A DNA stretch of 64,000 nt, from NCBI GenBank assembly GCA_016801885.1, contig CM028897.1:11284501-11348500 (forward strand), in the 5' to 3' direction. This document shows positions 1 to 12,563 of this stretch, piece after piece (positions within the stretch are counted from its first letter, which is position 1; every line of letters starts with the position of its first letter). This DNA comes from Toxotes chatareus (lineage: Eukaryota > Chordata > Actinopteri > Toxotidae). A program made the position numbers and the translations under genes. The notes under the pieces were generated by a model. That model saw only the letters and a program-made list of their open reading frames with translations, made no database searches and was not told the origin of the DNA.

Positions 1-524
1 TGGGGTTTGTGGAAAACAGGGACATAATTTTTTAAAATCAGTGCAGCTAATGAAAAAGTTGGCATAAGACAGGCCATGGATCGTTGTAGTGTAAATGAAG
101 GTTTTGACAATATAAACCATTGAATTATAAGTGCATCAATGATATATAAAGGTCCTAAATTCTACATAAAACCTATTCATATCCAGTATGTACCTTTTAG
201 GAGTAAGTGAAAGCCAAAAATCTCAGCAACTGATTGTAACCTGGGAGGGACAAACCGCCTGAATCACTTCCTCTTTCACCCCCTCTCTATCTCCCATTGC
301 CCCTTCCTTTCATCCTAGCCCCCCCCAGCCCATTTCTTCTCCCTCTCCACTGCCAGTCCCTACCTGTCTCATTTGCATAGGATGCCTCATTTGCATACAT
401 ATGAGCTAAAGAGAAAGGGGATTTGTGTGCGGGAGAAAAAGAGGAGGAGAGGCGAGATATGCAGGCAGGCGGCGGCTGATGAAAAGAAATGAAAAAGAGC
501 CCTTTCAGGAGGAAACTGCGACCG

Positions 525-528
<4 letters not shown>

Positions 529-567
<39 letters not shown>
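529..567. repeat. (CT)n microsatellite
   Basis: Uninterrupted CT dinucleotides, about 19 copies, followed by a decaying CT-rich tail. Confidence 0.97.
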
Positions 568-573
<6 letters not shown>

Positions 574-1029
574 TCCCTCTCACACTTATTTTTTTGCCCC
601 CTCTCTTTCAATTCTGTTCTCGCCCTTTAGGTCACACCTTAGAGAGCTCCTGTGAAGGCCCCATTAATGTGAAATATCAGCCAGAGAGACAGACAGAGTA
701 AAGATGGTAAAAGTGAGCAGATGACTGATAAAAGATTGGATGCAACATGGGCCAAATAAGAGAAAGAAACAGAAGGAAAAAAACAGAGGGACAGAGAGAA
801 AACGGATGGATAAATAGAGCAAAGGAGCTTGTACACATCACCCATTTCTCCCTTGCAGCAGCCTGGCTCGGTGTAACCGCGGCATTTTTGTTGCCGTGGT
901 GGCGATGGATGGTTGCCTCAGCAGAGCAAAACTGATTGGCTATGAGGCAGCCCCCCGCCGCCAGGGCCAGCTCTTCCCCTCTAGGAAGGACGGCACACAG
1001 CAGGCCCCTCCCCCTCACCCATGCACGCG

Positions 1030-1053
1030 CACACACACACACACACACACACA
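1030..1053. repeat. (CA)n microsatellite
   Basis: About 12 uninterrupted CA units, with further scattered CA runs to about 1,180. Confidence 0.95.
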
Positions 1054-1460
1054 TAAACACACTGAATATGCACACGCTGAAAATACAAAAACACATCCTC
1101 ATGTCTTGAAGACTTAGTCTGGTAGAAGAAGTGTACGAAGATAATCACCCCACACACGTACCCCCACACACACCCACACGCCATTATCACAGATAAACGG
1201 GATTTTGATATGATTCACACGTACTGCTCAGAACTATATAGACCGTTTCAAATGGGCAAACACACACGCAGACATCCTACTGCCTCTACAATATTAACGG
1301 TCTCCATCCCCCCTCCTCGTCTCCACATCAGGCCAACCCAGATGCATCCCATACAATCTGTCCCTGATTGCACAAACACATAAACAGGCATATTTATCCT
1401 GCTTGAGCTTGCTAATTGCATGTGTCTAATAACCTGGTGCAGATAGAAAACAGAGCAGTG

Positions 1461-1602
1461 CTCTCTCTCTCTCTCTCTCTCTTGTCTCTTGTCTCCCTGT
1501 GGACAGAGTCCAGACGTGAGGCAACTGCAGAAGCCAGGGATATGAAAAGACAGCAAGAGATTGGATAGGAGTAGACATAAATGTGTGTGTGTGTGTGTGT
1601 GT
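1461..1602. repeat. (CT)n and (TG)n microsatellites
   Basis: A CT run at 1,461-1,482 and a TG run at 1,582-1,602, separated by ordinary sequence. Confidence 0.93.
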
Positions 1603-2599
1603 TTGTCCTCTAGTCTTTGTTTGATCTTTCCGTCCGGGCCTGAAATGCAGCAGCGCACCAGGAATAATAACTTTCCTAACAGTGCACCCTCACACACGCA
1701 TGTATGCAAGCAATCAGGACACGTGCATGCGCACGTTTGAAATAAAACACTCATCAACACACACACAGACGCACACCTTTCCTTGCTGACAACAGTCTTT
1801 ATATGTATGTGTTTGTGTGTGCACGCATGTATGCGATCCGTCATGTGTGAGCCATCTCCTGTGTATCATCAGGACCGGGTGGAGAGGACAGAGCAGGGAG
1901 GTGGGGTGGGGGGCTGATGAAAGATGGCAGGGGGTAAGGAGCGGAGATGAAAGCAAGAGGGGGAAGGCAGGGGAGGAGAGTGTGAGGGTAAAAGGGCAAA
2001 GGAGGGACATGAGAGGTAGAAGGCGAAGGGAGAAACAAAGGGGAAAGGGTGCACCGAATTGGGCTGAGGAAAAGAGGGATGGACAGATGTGCTGACTGCT
2101 GATTGGATGGAAAACAAGACGAAAAAGAGAAAGAGAGAGAGAGAGAGAGGAAGAGGAAGAGAGAGAGCGCCTGTCACCTCCAGTCAGTGGCTATTAGCAG
2201 CAGCAGCAGCTCTGAGACACCATCCCTCATTCTGCTCTGGCAGCGCTGGCACAATTAGACACACACACATGCACACACCTTCATGCACACTCACATCCAT
2301 CCGTCTTTTCCCTTCATGTGTGTGTGTGTGCCTGAGACTAATTGAGTGTGTGCATGCGTCAGCCTATGTCTGAGCTCAATGTTTTTCTCTCTGTCTCTGT
2401 CTGCTGTGTGTGAGTGTGTAACAGAGAGACTTAGAGAAAGAGCGAATGTCCTTGTGTTTGATCTGCTTGTGTGCGTACATCGGCGTGTGTGTGTATGTGT
2501 GTGTGTGTGTTTCTGCCGCTGAGGGCCCTGTGCCCATGCCTGAGAGTGAGTGATAGAGTCCATGCCAACTTGAGCTGCATGCCACAGTCTCCACGCCTG

Positions 2600-3420
2600 C
2601 ACCCGTGTCCTGCCATTGCCAGCGCCACACTCCCCCTCCTCCCCCCTTGTCACTGTCTCTCCTCTCTCTGTATCAGTCTGTTGGCCTCCCCCTCCTCCTC
2701 CCCATCCTTCTCCCCTCTCATCCTTTTTCAGTTTTTATCTCTCTGCTCACGCTCTTTCCCCATCTCTCTGTTTTGGCTAAATTGCTCCGCCTTTAGCTCT
2801 GTCTCCCCAGTGTCCTGTTTTTTTTTTCCTTTTTTCCTCTCATTTAATGCCTATGACCACTCCGCCCAGCCCTCTCATCCTCACATCTTTTTAATAGTTG
2901 AAGATCTACCTGCCCTCCTCCTCTAATTTCTCACATCCCTGTTGTCTCCTGTGGTCCATTCATCTCAATGAAACAACATTTCATCACAATCTGTCTTTTC
3001 CACAATCTTGCCTACACCCTTCCTTTTCTCCTTCACCTCAGACTAAATCTTTCTCTCTCTGTTCTTCACTTTTCTATCCTCCTTTCTTCCTTCCTCTTCT
3101 TCTACATCAATTATTTATTTCCACAGTCTGCCACTAGTGGCAGCTGTTTCCCATTTTCATATCCATTCATAACCCCTCTCCACCACTCTGTCTCCCTCTT
3201 TCTCTCTCTCTCTGTTCTTTTTTTTTTTTTTTTACCTTTCTCGATCTCTGAGACGTCTCTATTCAGGGCTCTCCATCCCTCTCATCAGAGTCCTCATTAT
3301 ACAACCCCCTTGCACCACTCTCCCCCTCTTCCTTCCTGGTTTTGCCTTCCCTCTTCTGTCTCCTCCCCCCTCTCTCCTCCATCACCTGCTTCTCAGTGGT
3401 GTTTCTCCTAATTTCCATAC
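2600..3420. repeat. Pyrimidine-rich low-complexity block
   Basis: About 0.8 kb with the plus strand dominated by C and T (CTCTCT, CCCTCCTCC and T-runs). It is not a clean tandem repeat. The purine and pyrimidine strands are strongly segregated, which gives spurious Ser/Pro/Leu/Phe-rich frames. Confidence 0.8.
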
Positions 3421-3474
3421 AGCCCAGAAGCCTGCAGGCCTGCCCGGCTCATATCTGTACCTACCGAGGGGAAA

Positions 3475-3496
3475 ACACACACACACACACACACAC
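3475..3496. repeat. (CA)n microsatellite
   Basis: Eleven uninterrupted AC units. Confidence 0.95.
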
Positions 3497-3919
3497 TCAC
3501 ATATATACAGACAGGTTTGAAAGCATACATGCCTTCAAACACAGGCATGCACATACATTCCTCGATCCAGAAACATATGGGTCAAGGAAGATAAGCACAT
3601 GAAGAATTTATGCATTTGCTCTGGCACGCACTCACACTGATACAAACACTCACACATTCTTCCAGGGTATAATGAGATTTTGCCCTTACTCTGTTCTTCT
3701 CTCCATCTTCCAAGCAAAATCTTCACCAATTTGTTTACAATCATTATTTGTATATGCAATAAAAACCATTTTAGTGGCAAATTAGAGACTGCTAAGTCCT
3801 TAAAACCATTTGCCGCTTTCTTTTTTTTCCCACTCTTTCCAGTTTTGGCACTGCATGTATTTCAGCATCGTTTCATACACACAGAGAGCTATTAATTAAG
3901 TGAATGAGGCCTATTCTTT

Positions 3920-4100
3920 CTCAGCCTCCCCTGCACAGCTAGTGAGACAGAGCTGATGGCTCTGCTGCTGAAGTGCAGAGGCTGATAAAAATTAGAGCTC
4001 GCTGGATAGATGGGCTTTAGGCTGCTGACCGCTGCCTTTTCTAGGCCAGTTAGCCGGGGGAGAGCTCATTAAGCTTAGCTGGAGGTGGAGGTGGTCTGCC
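3920..4100. other. Candidate conserved non-coding element
   Basis: A balanced, non-repetitive block between microsatellite-rich regions. It contains compact developmental-type motifs such as TAATTAAG at its left edge, GCTCATTAAGCTTAGC near its right edge and several CAGCTG-like words. The contrast in texture is what I see; conservation is inferred and needs alignment to other fish genomes. Confidence 0.35.
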
Positions 4101-4939
4101 TTGTTAGGATGTGTGTGTGTCTTTTGTCTCTAATGTATGCTGTGTCTCTGTATGTTTGATAATTTCAGCCACAGTTGTGAGTGCGTGTGCGCAGATTGTG
4201 TGAATGCATACAGAGCCGAACACTGTTTCACAAGGCACGCAGCAAGGGAAAGAAGAAAAGTCGGGGAGAGAAACCCTGCTCATTAGGCCACCACTGACTA
4301 TGTGTGTGATTCATGGAGAGTGAGTGAGAGACAATGACATGAAGCGGAAGTAAAAGAGCGAGGGACAGAAAGAGAAAGAGGGAGATGGATCAAGCAGTGA
4401 ACTAGGGCGGCCCAGGATCAGGCAGCTTGCAGGATGGCTGTCTGCTGTCCTAAGGGAGAGGGCTAGCTTGTTATTTTAGGTAGGGTGACTCTGGCGCTCA
4501 CCTCGCTGAGAAAAAAATAGGGACACACACACATATTCATACACATAGAGACGCACACCTACACAAATTGTATCTGTGCAAATGAAGCTGACAGCACACG
4601 GCTTACCAGCTAATATGATAGATATGATGACGTGTGCACTCGTATGTGCGTGTGAGAGAGAGGCAGGAGTGCCTGTGTAGCCTTGTGACTTAGTGTCTGT
4701 GACATTTGACATACTACAGTGCCTGCAGTGTCTGCGTTCATAGGACTGGGGCTGCTCTCTGCTAACATGGCAGCACGCCTCGGCTTGCACTCGTCACTTC
4801 GCATCTTGTCACATCATAAGTCATCTCATCACGTCACATTTCCTTACTCTCATGTTCTGTTTTCATCCAGTCTTCTCATTGTCCTGTTGTTTCTGTATCT
4901 ATCTTTTGGTTCTCTGAGCAGGTATTGCTTCCTGTTTCA

Positions 4940-5300
4940 TTCTCCCTGACTTTCGCTCTGGTTCTTCCATTTCTTCCCAACGTTTGTTCCGTCATTTTTT
5001 CCCCCTGCATTGCTTTTTATCTGAGCCTCTGCCTCTTTCTTTCTCTGGCTCCCTGATTTTCCTCCCTGATTTTCCTCCCATCTCATTTCCTCTCTATCTT
5101 TTTTCCCCTGCATCCCTCCTCTGTGTCACATCTAATTCTCTCCCTTCTTTTTGTCCAACTTTTTCTCATTCTGCTCTCATTTTCTTTCCCACTTCTCTGT
5201 CTGTCACCCAGCATACTCTCTCCCCCACTCCCTTTTGTCTGTTTCTATCTTCCTTTCCCTCTTTTTCTATTTCTTTCCCTCCTCTTTCCTTCAGCTGGTG
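4940..5300. repeat. Pyrimidine-rich low-complexity block
   Basis: The plus strand is almost entirely C and T, with repeated TTTCCTC and CCCTC words. Open frames through it are Ser/Phe/Leu/Pro-only and are not coding. Confidence 0.8.
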
Positions 5301-5490
5301 CTCAGCTCACACCAGGCCAATTAGCTGGCATCAGTCCACTTCTGCTGGCGCAATAATGCCGAGCAGGTAAGCTGGGGTTCTATTAAGCAGGTTTGTGTGT
5401 TTGTGTGTATGGGTTTGTTTACAAAGAAAGCTGTGGAGGGGTCAGCTGATGAGTCCTGGTGTGTCTGCGTGTGTGCATTCAGTTGCAGGT

Positions 5491-5692
5491 ACACGCACAC
5501 ACACACACACACTGGTAAACACACTTGTACACACAAACACGCACGGATACACATCTGCTCAGCGAGAGGGCCCGTCGTGCACGCTCCCTCGGCCAACAGA
5601 TAAACAAGTGTGCCCGCATCTCCCGGGAAGTAACCATGGCAACCGTCTCTCCCTGCCCCCCCATCCACACACACACACACACACACACACAC
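5491..5692. repeat. Two (CA)n microsatellites
   Basis: CA runs at 5,491-5,512 and 5,667-5,692 flank a non-repetitive stretch that contains the palindrome at 5,630-5,643. Confidence 0.95.
5630..5643. promoter_or_regulatory. RFX X-box-like palindrome
   Basis: GTAACCATGGCAAC fits the RFX-family X-box consensus GTNRCC-NN-RGYAAC at every defined position. A 14-base match can occur by chance in a window this size, so binding is inferred. Confidence 0.4.
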
Positions 5693-6118
5693 TCCGACTG
5701 AGCTGCCTGGTTGGCTGGCTGTCCTGGAGGCAAGACAATAGCAGGTTTCAAGGCCAATGTCACTTTTTCCTCCTCCCTTCCTCCCCCCTCCTCTCCTTCT
5801 CTTGCCAAACAAGGAAAGAAAGAAAGAAAAAAAAAAAAACGCTTCCTGTATTGATAAATGTGATGTCACAGGTGGTGCGGCAGCCATGCAGAGCGATGGC
5901 GAGGAAAATAAAAAACAGCGATGAATTCAGTGAGATTTTTGCAATCTCCCTCCTTCTCCCCCATGTACCCCCACCCCCACGCCTCCCCCTCTTCCCCTTT
6001 TTGTATAATGTGGCCAATTGCCTTCTTCCCTTTGTAGGGCGCGAGAGGAAAAGGGGATTTCATGCAGGCTAACTAAGCCTCTAATCCTCTGTTTCATGCC
6101 GTTCTCTCTCTTTCTGTT

Positions 6119-6132
6119 TATATATATATATA
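6119..6132. repeat. Short (TA)n microsatellite
   Basis: About seven TA units, followed by CT-rich sequence. Confidence 0.9.
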
Positions 6133-6180
6133 TTTCTCTCTCTCTCTTTCTCTCTGTCTCTGTTTTGCTGGAAATTTTGC

Positions 6181-6590
6181 CTTTTTAGCGTTGTACGAGT
6201 AGTATTCGGATGCTTTTACGTAAGTGAAAGTATCAATAGCATACTGTACAGATACTCCATTTGAAATATTATGTATTCTAAGTATTACCCGAAAAATGTA
6301 CTAAAGTAAAATTACTCAATGCATGGCCCCTGTGAGTGTTATTCCTGATGTATTTAAATATAAGCAGCATTTTAATGTTTGTAGATGAGTGAGATGAAGC
6401 TAATTGCAATTTTATGGGTGTCAAATGTATCAGTATATTTCATATACTCATATGTTTTGTATGTAAAATCTGAATCTGCAATGTAACTTACACCTAGAAC
6501 AGGCAGATAAATGTAGTGGAATAAAAAGCACAATATAAGTATAATTATAAAGGAGTAAAGTACCTAAAATTGTTTTCAAACCTGGAATAA
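6181..6590. mobile_element. Degraded dispersed repeat, probably a small DNA-transposon derivative
   Basis: The sequence is rich in AGTAAAGTAC, AAGTAT and TACTC words, such as GGAGTAAAGTACCTAAAATTG near its right end and TTACGTAAGTGAAAGTATC near its left. I recall this style from an abundant hAT-type non-autonomous repeat of teleosts with 'AGTAAAAGTA' arms. It has no open frame and no clear terminal repeats, so it would be an old copy. The family name is from memory and unverified. Confidence 0.45.
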
Positions 6591-7020
6591 CTTTTTGGCC
6601 ACTTGGGGGCAGAGCATAAAAGCTGTAAACTCAACACTGACATATGATCTTCATAAAGTGATTTAACTTGTCTTCCAGTAGATACAGAGCAACATTACCA
6701 TTCGTGTGGAGTCATGTTTCTATTCATCTGATATAGGTCCAGTATCATTCTCCTTTTAGCGCTGGTTTGTTCTGGGAAAAAAAAAAAAATCTTTGTCTTT
6801 GGCAGCTAAACGCTCCACTACAGTCACCAGCTATTCGCTAACTTTGTCTCTCTGCTATTTAAAACTGAAGTGAACTGCAGAGCCCGGTAACATTTAGTGG
6901 CTTGATGACTACGAATGACCCTTTTCACACGCAAATTGTCACGTGATCCATTGTTAATATAAAAATATTGATTACAGCAGCTTTAAATACAGCAGCCTAC
7001 AAGAGTAAATGTACTTTACC
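6591..7020. mobile_element. Probable dispersed repeat (SINE-like or MITE-like)
   Basis: It begins TTTTTGGCCACTTGGGGGCA and continues through GCTAACTTTGTCTCTCTGC to TCACGTGATCC and GATTACAGCAGCTTTAAA. I recognise this word order from a common interspersed repeat of fish genomes. No flanking duplication was identified and no protein is encoded. Confidence 0.45.
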
Positions 7021-9428
7021 CTAGTGGCAAGGTGGACTGTGGTTTCTAAAAGGAGATGTGAGAGAGTCCTGTGGTGCAATGCTCTGTCAGTGTCTCTCTT
7101 TCTCTCATGTCTTTCTCACCTGCACTGAAAGACGGCAAAAGCCCCAGACAATCATTCTATCCTGAATGTGTGCGAGGAGGCAGGAGAGAGAGGGAGAGAG
7201 CTGTCAGCCACTCTGGCTAACCATCTAATAGGTTGCCATACTGAACTGACATTTGAAGGCTACGGGAGCATTAGTCCTGAAATGAAAAAGAGAGATGAGA
7301 GAGAGAGGGAGAGAGACAGGGGGAGAGAGATTGGATATGCAGCGAGTGTGCTGTGGAGTCGGCAGCCCTTATCAATGCATCTGTCTATCCATCCGCACCA
7401 CACGGCCTCATCTCCTCTATGATCTCCACCCACCCCAGTCTTCCGCCTCCTCGCGCCATCCCTCACCCTCTCTCGCTCTCTCTATCTCACCCAGAGAGAA
7501 GAGAGGGGAAGGACATAGATGAAAGGAGGAAGAAGAAATATAGTCGGGGGCGAGCCAGGGAGGGTTGAGTGAGTGCGATAGACAGGGGAGGAGGGTGAGA
7601 GGAACAGAGCAAAGGGATAAGAGCCAAGGACACAGAGAAAGAGAGAATCTTAGATGTTTAATTTACGGTCTTTCCTGCTGCAGACAGATGTGTGAGATTG
7701 GAGGAAGACAGTTAAACAGACAACAAGACAGACAAGGAGACAGCCAGATACATAGACAGACATGCAGATAGACAGCCACACAGACAGGCAGACAGACAGA
7801 AAATGGGCTGGCCGTCTAACATCTCTTTCTCTCTGACAGCAGCTATTGAGCCGCTTTTTACCAAGTGGAGCGACACCAAAGACTTGAACCTCTCACACTG
7901 CCTTTACCCTCAATTTATCTTTTGTCATTTGTCACTCCTTTTTTTTCTAGCCCTCTTTCACAGTTCCCATTTCAATCTATTGTGAACCATCAAAGGTAAT
8001 TTATTTTAAATTGCTGCTCTGCCATGAACTGAAGTGAAAGAGCATTGCTGTGTTTGGTCCAGTTACAAGCGTCATATGGCTTCTGGAGCTGAAAGGAAAT
8101 CAGCCATGCTCATCAGACATAGTTGCATATAAAGTCCAAAAGCTCTAAAATCACTGAGCAGACACTGGAGGAGGGCACAATGTGATCCTACTAACTTTGT
8201 GGGCTCTCAAGATAACTTGTTCAACAATTTGGCAACCTATAAGCAACAGTAATTCATCTCTATAGTTGGGTCATACCGTTCTTCCTGTAAACACCGGAAG
8301 AAGGTCCTGAAGAAGGTCCTATAGACCCAAATGTCAAGAGGACAACGTAATCTGTTGCTAGTCCAGATCAGACCTTGCTTCATTCTCCCGCTAGCTGCTT
8401 GCAACTGCTGATTTTACTCATTCACATCCCAGCATTTAGAGTAGATCTGACTATGGGAGATGTTTTGCTCAAACCTCCAGAGTACGCCTTGCAGTTAGAT
8501 CAGATTGAGGTCAGATCGCCAGGTTTGAAACCTGTTTTCTTCTGATGATGTTACAAAAAGGCCTTGAAGCGAATTTATCTCCTTTATCTAATTTTTTTAG
8601 TCATTTATCTTTAAATCCCAGATTCAGGATCCAAAATTCAGCATGCACAGTTTTCTTTTCTGAGCTCAAACTAAACAAGAAATCTGAGGCTAGAATAAAA
8701 CCACACTGAGGAAATAAAACAAGATAAAAACTTTGTTTACAGTCGATCGACACCATGTTGCCGTGGAAAGGCGTCACCATGACTGCATGAGATGCTTAAT
8801 CAGGAAAAAAAAACATTTCCATAACACAAAATCCCAACACATGCACTCATAAAGTGATTGCAAAGTAAGTTAGCGCATGTTCGAAAACTCCAACAACATG
8901 CAAAGAAGTCTGGCATGATTGACATAGAAATATAAACAGCATGCCCTTTGCTAAAATGATTTTTTTTGCCACTGCATGTGTGTGTGCGTGTGTGCACGCA
9001 TGTTTGTGTAATATACCAACTGCCACTTAGGCCGTAATTAATTGTCAGTGATTGTCTTAGGAAGTGCATGCAGACCTTCATACAAACTCTAATTTCCCCT
9101 TTCCCACTTGCCCTGGGTTATAATAATTGGTCTCACACACAAAGCTGCAGTTATATGTGTGTGGCTAACACTGGGTAGCCAGACAAACAGACAGAAAGCA
9201 TGGGCAGAAGACTCACGAGAGATTTTGATAATTAACTTTCTAATAAAATAGATGAGACAGAGTGCATGTATGTACGTGTGTGTGTGTGCCATCCAAGTGT
9301 GTGTGTCTGTGTCTTTGGTTTCATGTGTATGTCCATGCAACTGTGTGTTTAGGGTGGGCTTGCAAAAGTTAGTTGTCTAAATATCTGTGTGTGTGTATGT
9401 ATGTACACGCACCCAAATCTGCGCATGA

Positions 9429-9430
<2 letters not shown>
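7021..9430. other. Non-coding DNA, GA-rich then AT-balanced
   Basis: Purine-rich sequence dominates at 7,170-7,650. An imperfect tetranucleotide CAGA/GACA array runs at about 7,700-7,802. The stretch 7,800-9,430 is ordinary, AT-balanced DNA with no supported gene. A short direct duplication GAAGAAGGTCCT lies at about 8,303-8,330. Confidence 0.7.
7700..7802. repeat. Imperfect (CAGA)n-type repeat
   Basis: Many CAGACA and AGACAG words with interruptions, consistent with an old tetranucleotide microsatellite. Confidence 0.8.
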
Positions 9431-9465
<35 letters not shown>

Positions 9466-9486
9466 CGTGTGTGTGTGTGTGTGTGT
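9431..9486. repeat. (GT)n microsatellite
   Basis: About 28 GT units with two GC interruptions, ending in a run of eight or more G. Confidence 0.96.
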
Positions 9487-9779
9487 GGGGGGGGAGGTGA
9501 TAAGCACCTGAGCCCTGAGGCAGCCTTCAGATTTCCCCTCACGTCCTCGGTGAAATCAGCCCAATCACTGCACTGTCATCTGCCTGCCACCAGAGAGAGG
9601 CCTGCGCCGCATACTGACAAGCTCATTTGCCTAGCAGTGCGCACACACACTCACCCACACATACACACCCGTGCGTACATGCACAAGCACTCATATGCCC
9701 ACCAGGTCTTCCACTTTCTCCCAAAACTGAGTTCAAACAAAACCACTCTGGGAGACATTTGTTGGATCAGTTTTTTTTT

Positions 9780-10060
9780 CCTTTTTTTGCAGGGGAGAGA
9801 AAATGTTTCCTCCTTGGTTCATTTTCAAATTGAAGTGTCATTGTTTATGAGAAGGATGGGGCCCGGCTGTCAGCTGAACGCTTTAACCCCAACCACATCA
9901 TCGAATAACTTATTATTGTTCAGATAAATGCCCGGGCTTGTTCGAGTTGCATTAATAATTCATCTGTTGAGGGAGGCAGAGAAGGCTTTGCAATGATTTT
10001 AAACAATTGCCTTGATTCGATTATTACCACTATGTTGAAAAACTTAAAAGCCCAGAAGAT
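9780..10060. other. Candidate conserved non-coding element
   Basis: A compact, repeat-free block with homeodomain-type words (AATAATTCAT, GATTATTACC), a CAGCTG E-box and TTCATTTTCAAATTG. The abrupt switch from the microsatellite-rich surroundings suggests constraint. The tissue or the target gene cannot be told from sequence alone. Confidence 0.4.
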
Positions 10061-11049
10061 TTTGCTCTTTTTCAGTCGGCTTCTTACTACGAGTGTGGAG
10101 GTCCTACTTGAACACTCAGTTTTAGGTTTGAACAGTTATTTCACTTGAGAGATTGGTGTATTTGTCTCATTGTTCTTTCTTTTTTCAGTGGTTTGAAGTG
10201 GGCAGGGCTTAGCTAGAAAATGGCGAAGGTCACATATTTCAGAGCACCAGTCACAGTTCAATACACAATCCAACATGAAGCAGTTTAGTATTTTTGAATG
10301 TTGACTTCTTCTGAATAGATGATAACTAAATATCTGTTTTTCTTTAAGTTGTATTGTTTCTGAATATATCAACATACTATATCAAAATAGATGTGAAACT
10401 AAACTAATGCTAACATCATAAAGCCCCATCATATGTGGCATGCAGTCTATTTGTAGGCACAGAAATAGAGACTAAAGCTACAATCGCACGTTATGAATAC
10501 ACTCACATATGAAAACACATATTGCAAATAAACACAGACACGTTCCCTGCCCCCTCTACACACATACACATACACACACACACACAAATTGGTGTGACAT
10601 CTTTGTGACCTAAAAATGTCCCCAAAGCAACATACAGGGACAGACAGTGGCACAGAGGGAGAGGGAGCGCATTAACGACACACAAGACTGAAGCAGGATG
10701 TGTCTGTGTGTGTGAGTGTGAGTCTCTGGGAGTGTCTGGGAGTTCAGTGGTGTGCATGTGTGAGAAAGAGAAAACACGGAGAATGTATTAATTCTGCATG
10801 TGTGTTTATGTTCTGTGTGTGTTTTCTGTGCATGCCTGGTGGCAGAAGCCACACAGAGTGCTGTTCTCCTGTCAGTGCGATTAGAGGACTGCACAAACAT
10901 GGCGAGAGGGGAGAGAGGGAGAGAGAGGGAGGGAGAGGGGGGAGAGAGATAGAGAGATAAGGGACTAGGGGAGGGATCTTTGGGGGAGGTGAGGGAGGGG
11001 AGTGTTCAAAGAGTGCAAGGTGGTGGACACAGTATTTCTCTCTCTCCCT

Positions 11050-11074
11050 CACACACACACACACACACACACAC
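11050..11074. repeat. (CA)n microsatellite
   Basis: Twelve uninterrupted CA units, preceded by CT repeats. Confidence 0.95.
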
Positions 11075-12518
11075 AAATACAGACACATACACACACCCAA
11101 GGGTACAGTGAGGTCATCTCAGCCCTGGCCAACCCTCATGCCACTGTCGACGTTTCAGTTTTGCATGAGCACAACACTGATCTCCAGACACACACACACA
11201 CACACACTTCACCTTGTCTCTCCTTCCTAACCCCAAAGGAGGCCGCTGTGTGCGCAAGAGTATTCTGTGTGCGTGTCTCTATGTTTGATGAGAGGTTTCC
11301 ATGACAACAGCAGCATCAGCAACCCCCATGGGCTCATTTACATATTCAAGTGCAACAGTGTAGTTGAATTACAGCCGGAAATTGAATGGCTCAATCAATA
11401 GAGTGGTTGGAGGGGAGGAGGGAGAGACGGGTAATGGATGGATCGAAGGAAGGAAGGAAGGAAGGACAGATGGAGGCGGGGGGGGCAGATGATGCAATGG
11501 GCCATCATTTTGTGTATATATCTCTGTGTGTGTGTGCCCCCCTCTTTTCGGACGACCCATTTTTATTGTCCTCCAGTGGTTAAAATGGGCCTGAAATGGA
11601 TTGTGAGTGTGTGTGTCTCTGTGTGTGTGTGGAGTGCTAGCAGAGACAGTCGTCATTTTGCTGTTGAAACTGTCAGATTCACACTGACATTCAAAGTCTC
11701 TCCCCCCCCACACTTCCATTACCACTCTACACACACAAACACGCCCACTGCGGACTCACACGTACAGATACACTTATACACATCAACCCTACGGAAATGA
11801 TAGACACATGCACGCACAAAAACTGCAAGTCTCTTTAAAAGAGAAGGAAAGTGATATGGATGATGGAAGACGGAAATTGGCACAATTCAAATATTACAAT
11901 TATTACCTTTCAACTTTTCTAAGACGGTGCTTTAGATTATTTTGTTGTACTCATTTTGACTCTGGAGTTGTATAATCTAATCTGTCGTAGCAGGGTTTGG
12001 GCGACATGATGATCTGTACCATGAGATGACAAAATGTCAAATGTCAAAAGTCAGAGATTTTGCCATACAAAGTTAGGTAGTTGTGCCTTTACTGTTTCTG
12101 TTTTGGGCAATATTGTGTTAATCTCTAGTACAGAGTCTGTGTAATGTCTGATTGAGCTGTTGTGTGAAGCAGGTCATTGTTCAGAGAATTCACAGTGAGC
12201 GGGTGGGCATGTTGATAACATTTCTATCATGCGACTAGTGCGACACCAGAAGAATACAAACATTCGTGGGTGAAGAAAAAGGATCATTTACAGGAAGACA
12301 CGGATGAAAAAGTCTAACTGGTAACACAACGAGAACTCCTGTCGGTAAGGGCTGACACCAAAATTGTCAGACAAATTCAAGACGGACAAGAGACTTGGTT
12401 GTTTATAAGGTAAACAAAAAACTCAGATTTCTGCAGCCTACTTTTTGCTTAATGTCCTGACTCCTCCATGCGCTACCCAGGCACCATCCCTCACCTATAC
12501 CAAACAGAGTATTTCCAG

Positions 12519-12563
12519 ACTGTCCATGTCAGAATGCCTGATGAGATGTCTGACATGGACAGT
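12519..12563. other. Perfect 15-bp inverted repeat with 15-nt loop
   Basis: ACTGTCCATGTCAGA at 12,519-12,533 is matched exactly by its reverse complement TCTGACATGGACAGT at 12,549-12,563. The surrounding sequence is not a microsatellite, so the match is not explained by low complexity. It could be a stem-loop RNA, part of a small inverted-repeat transposon, or a protein-binding dyad. Confidence 0.85.

Larger units (their letters stand above)
1..6180. other. Non-coding DNA rich in microsatellites and pyrimidine-rich blocks
   Basis: No open frame here has balanced amino-acid composition. The long frames are translations of CA, GT, CT or GA repeats. Long pyrimidine-rich stretches on the plus strand lie at about 2,600-3,420 and 4,940-5,300, and a purine-rich stretch lies at about 1,870-2,170. 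Between the microsatellites the sequence is unremarkable, except for a balanced block at 3,920-4,100 and an X-box-like palindrome at 5,630, both listed separately. It could be intergenic or intronic; the sequence does not decide. Confidence 0.75.

Noticed and set aside
5395..6072. 225-codon plus-strand open frame
   Set aside because: It runs through two CA microsatellites and a pyrimidine block, giving His/Thr repeats and Ser/Pro/Leu tracts, with no domain and no splice support.
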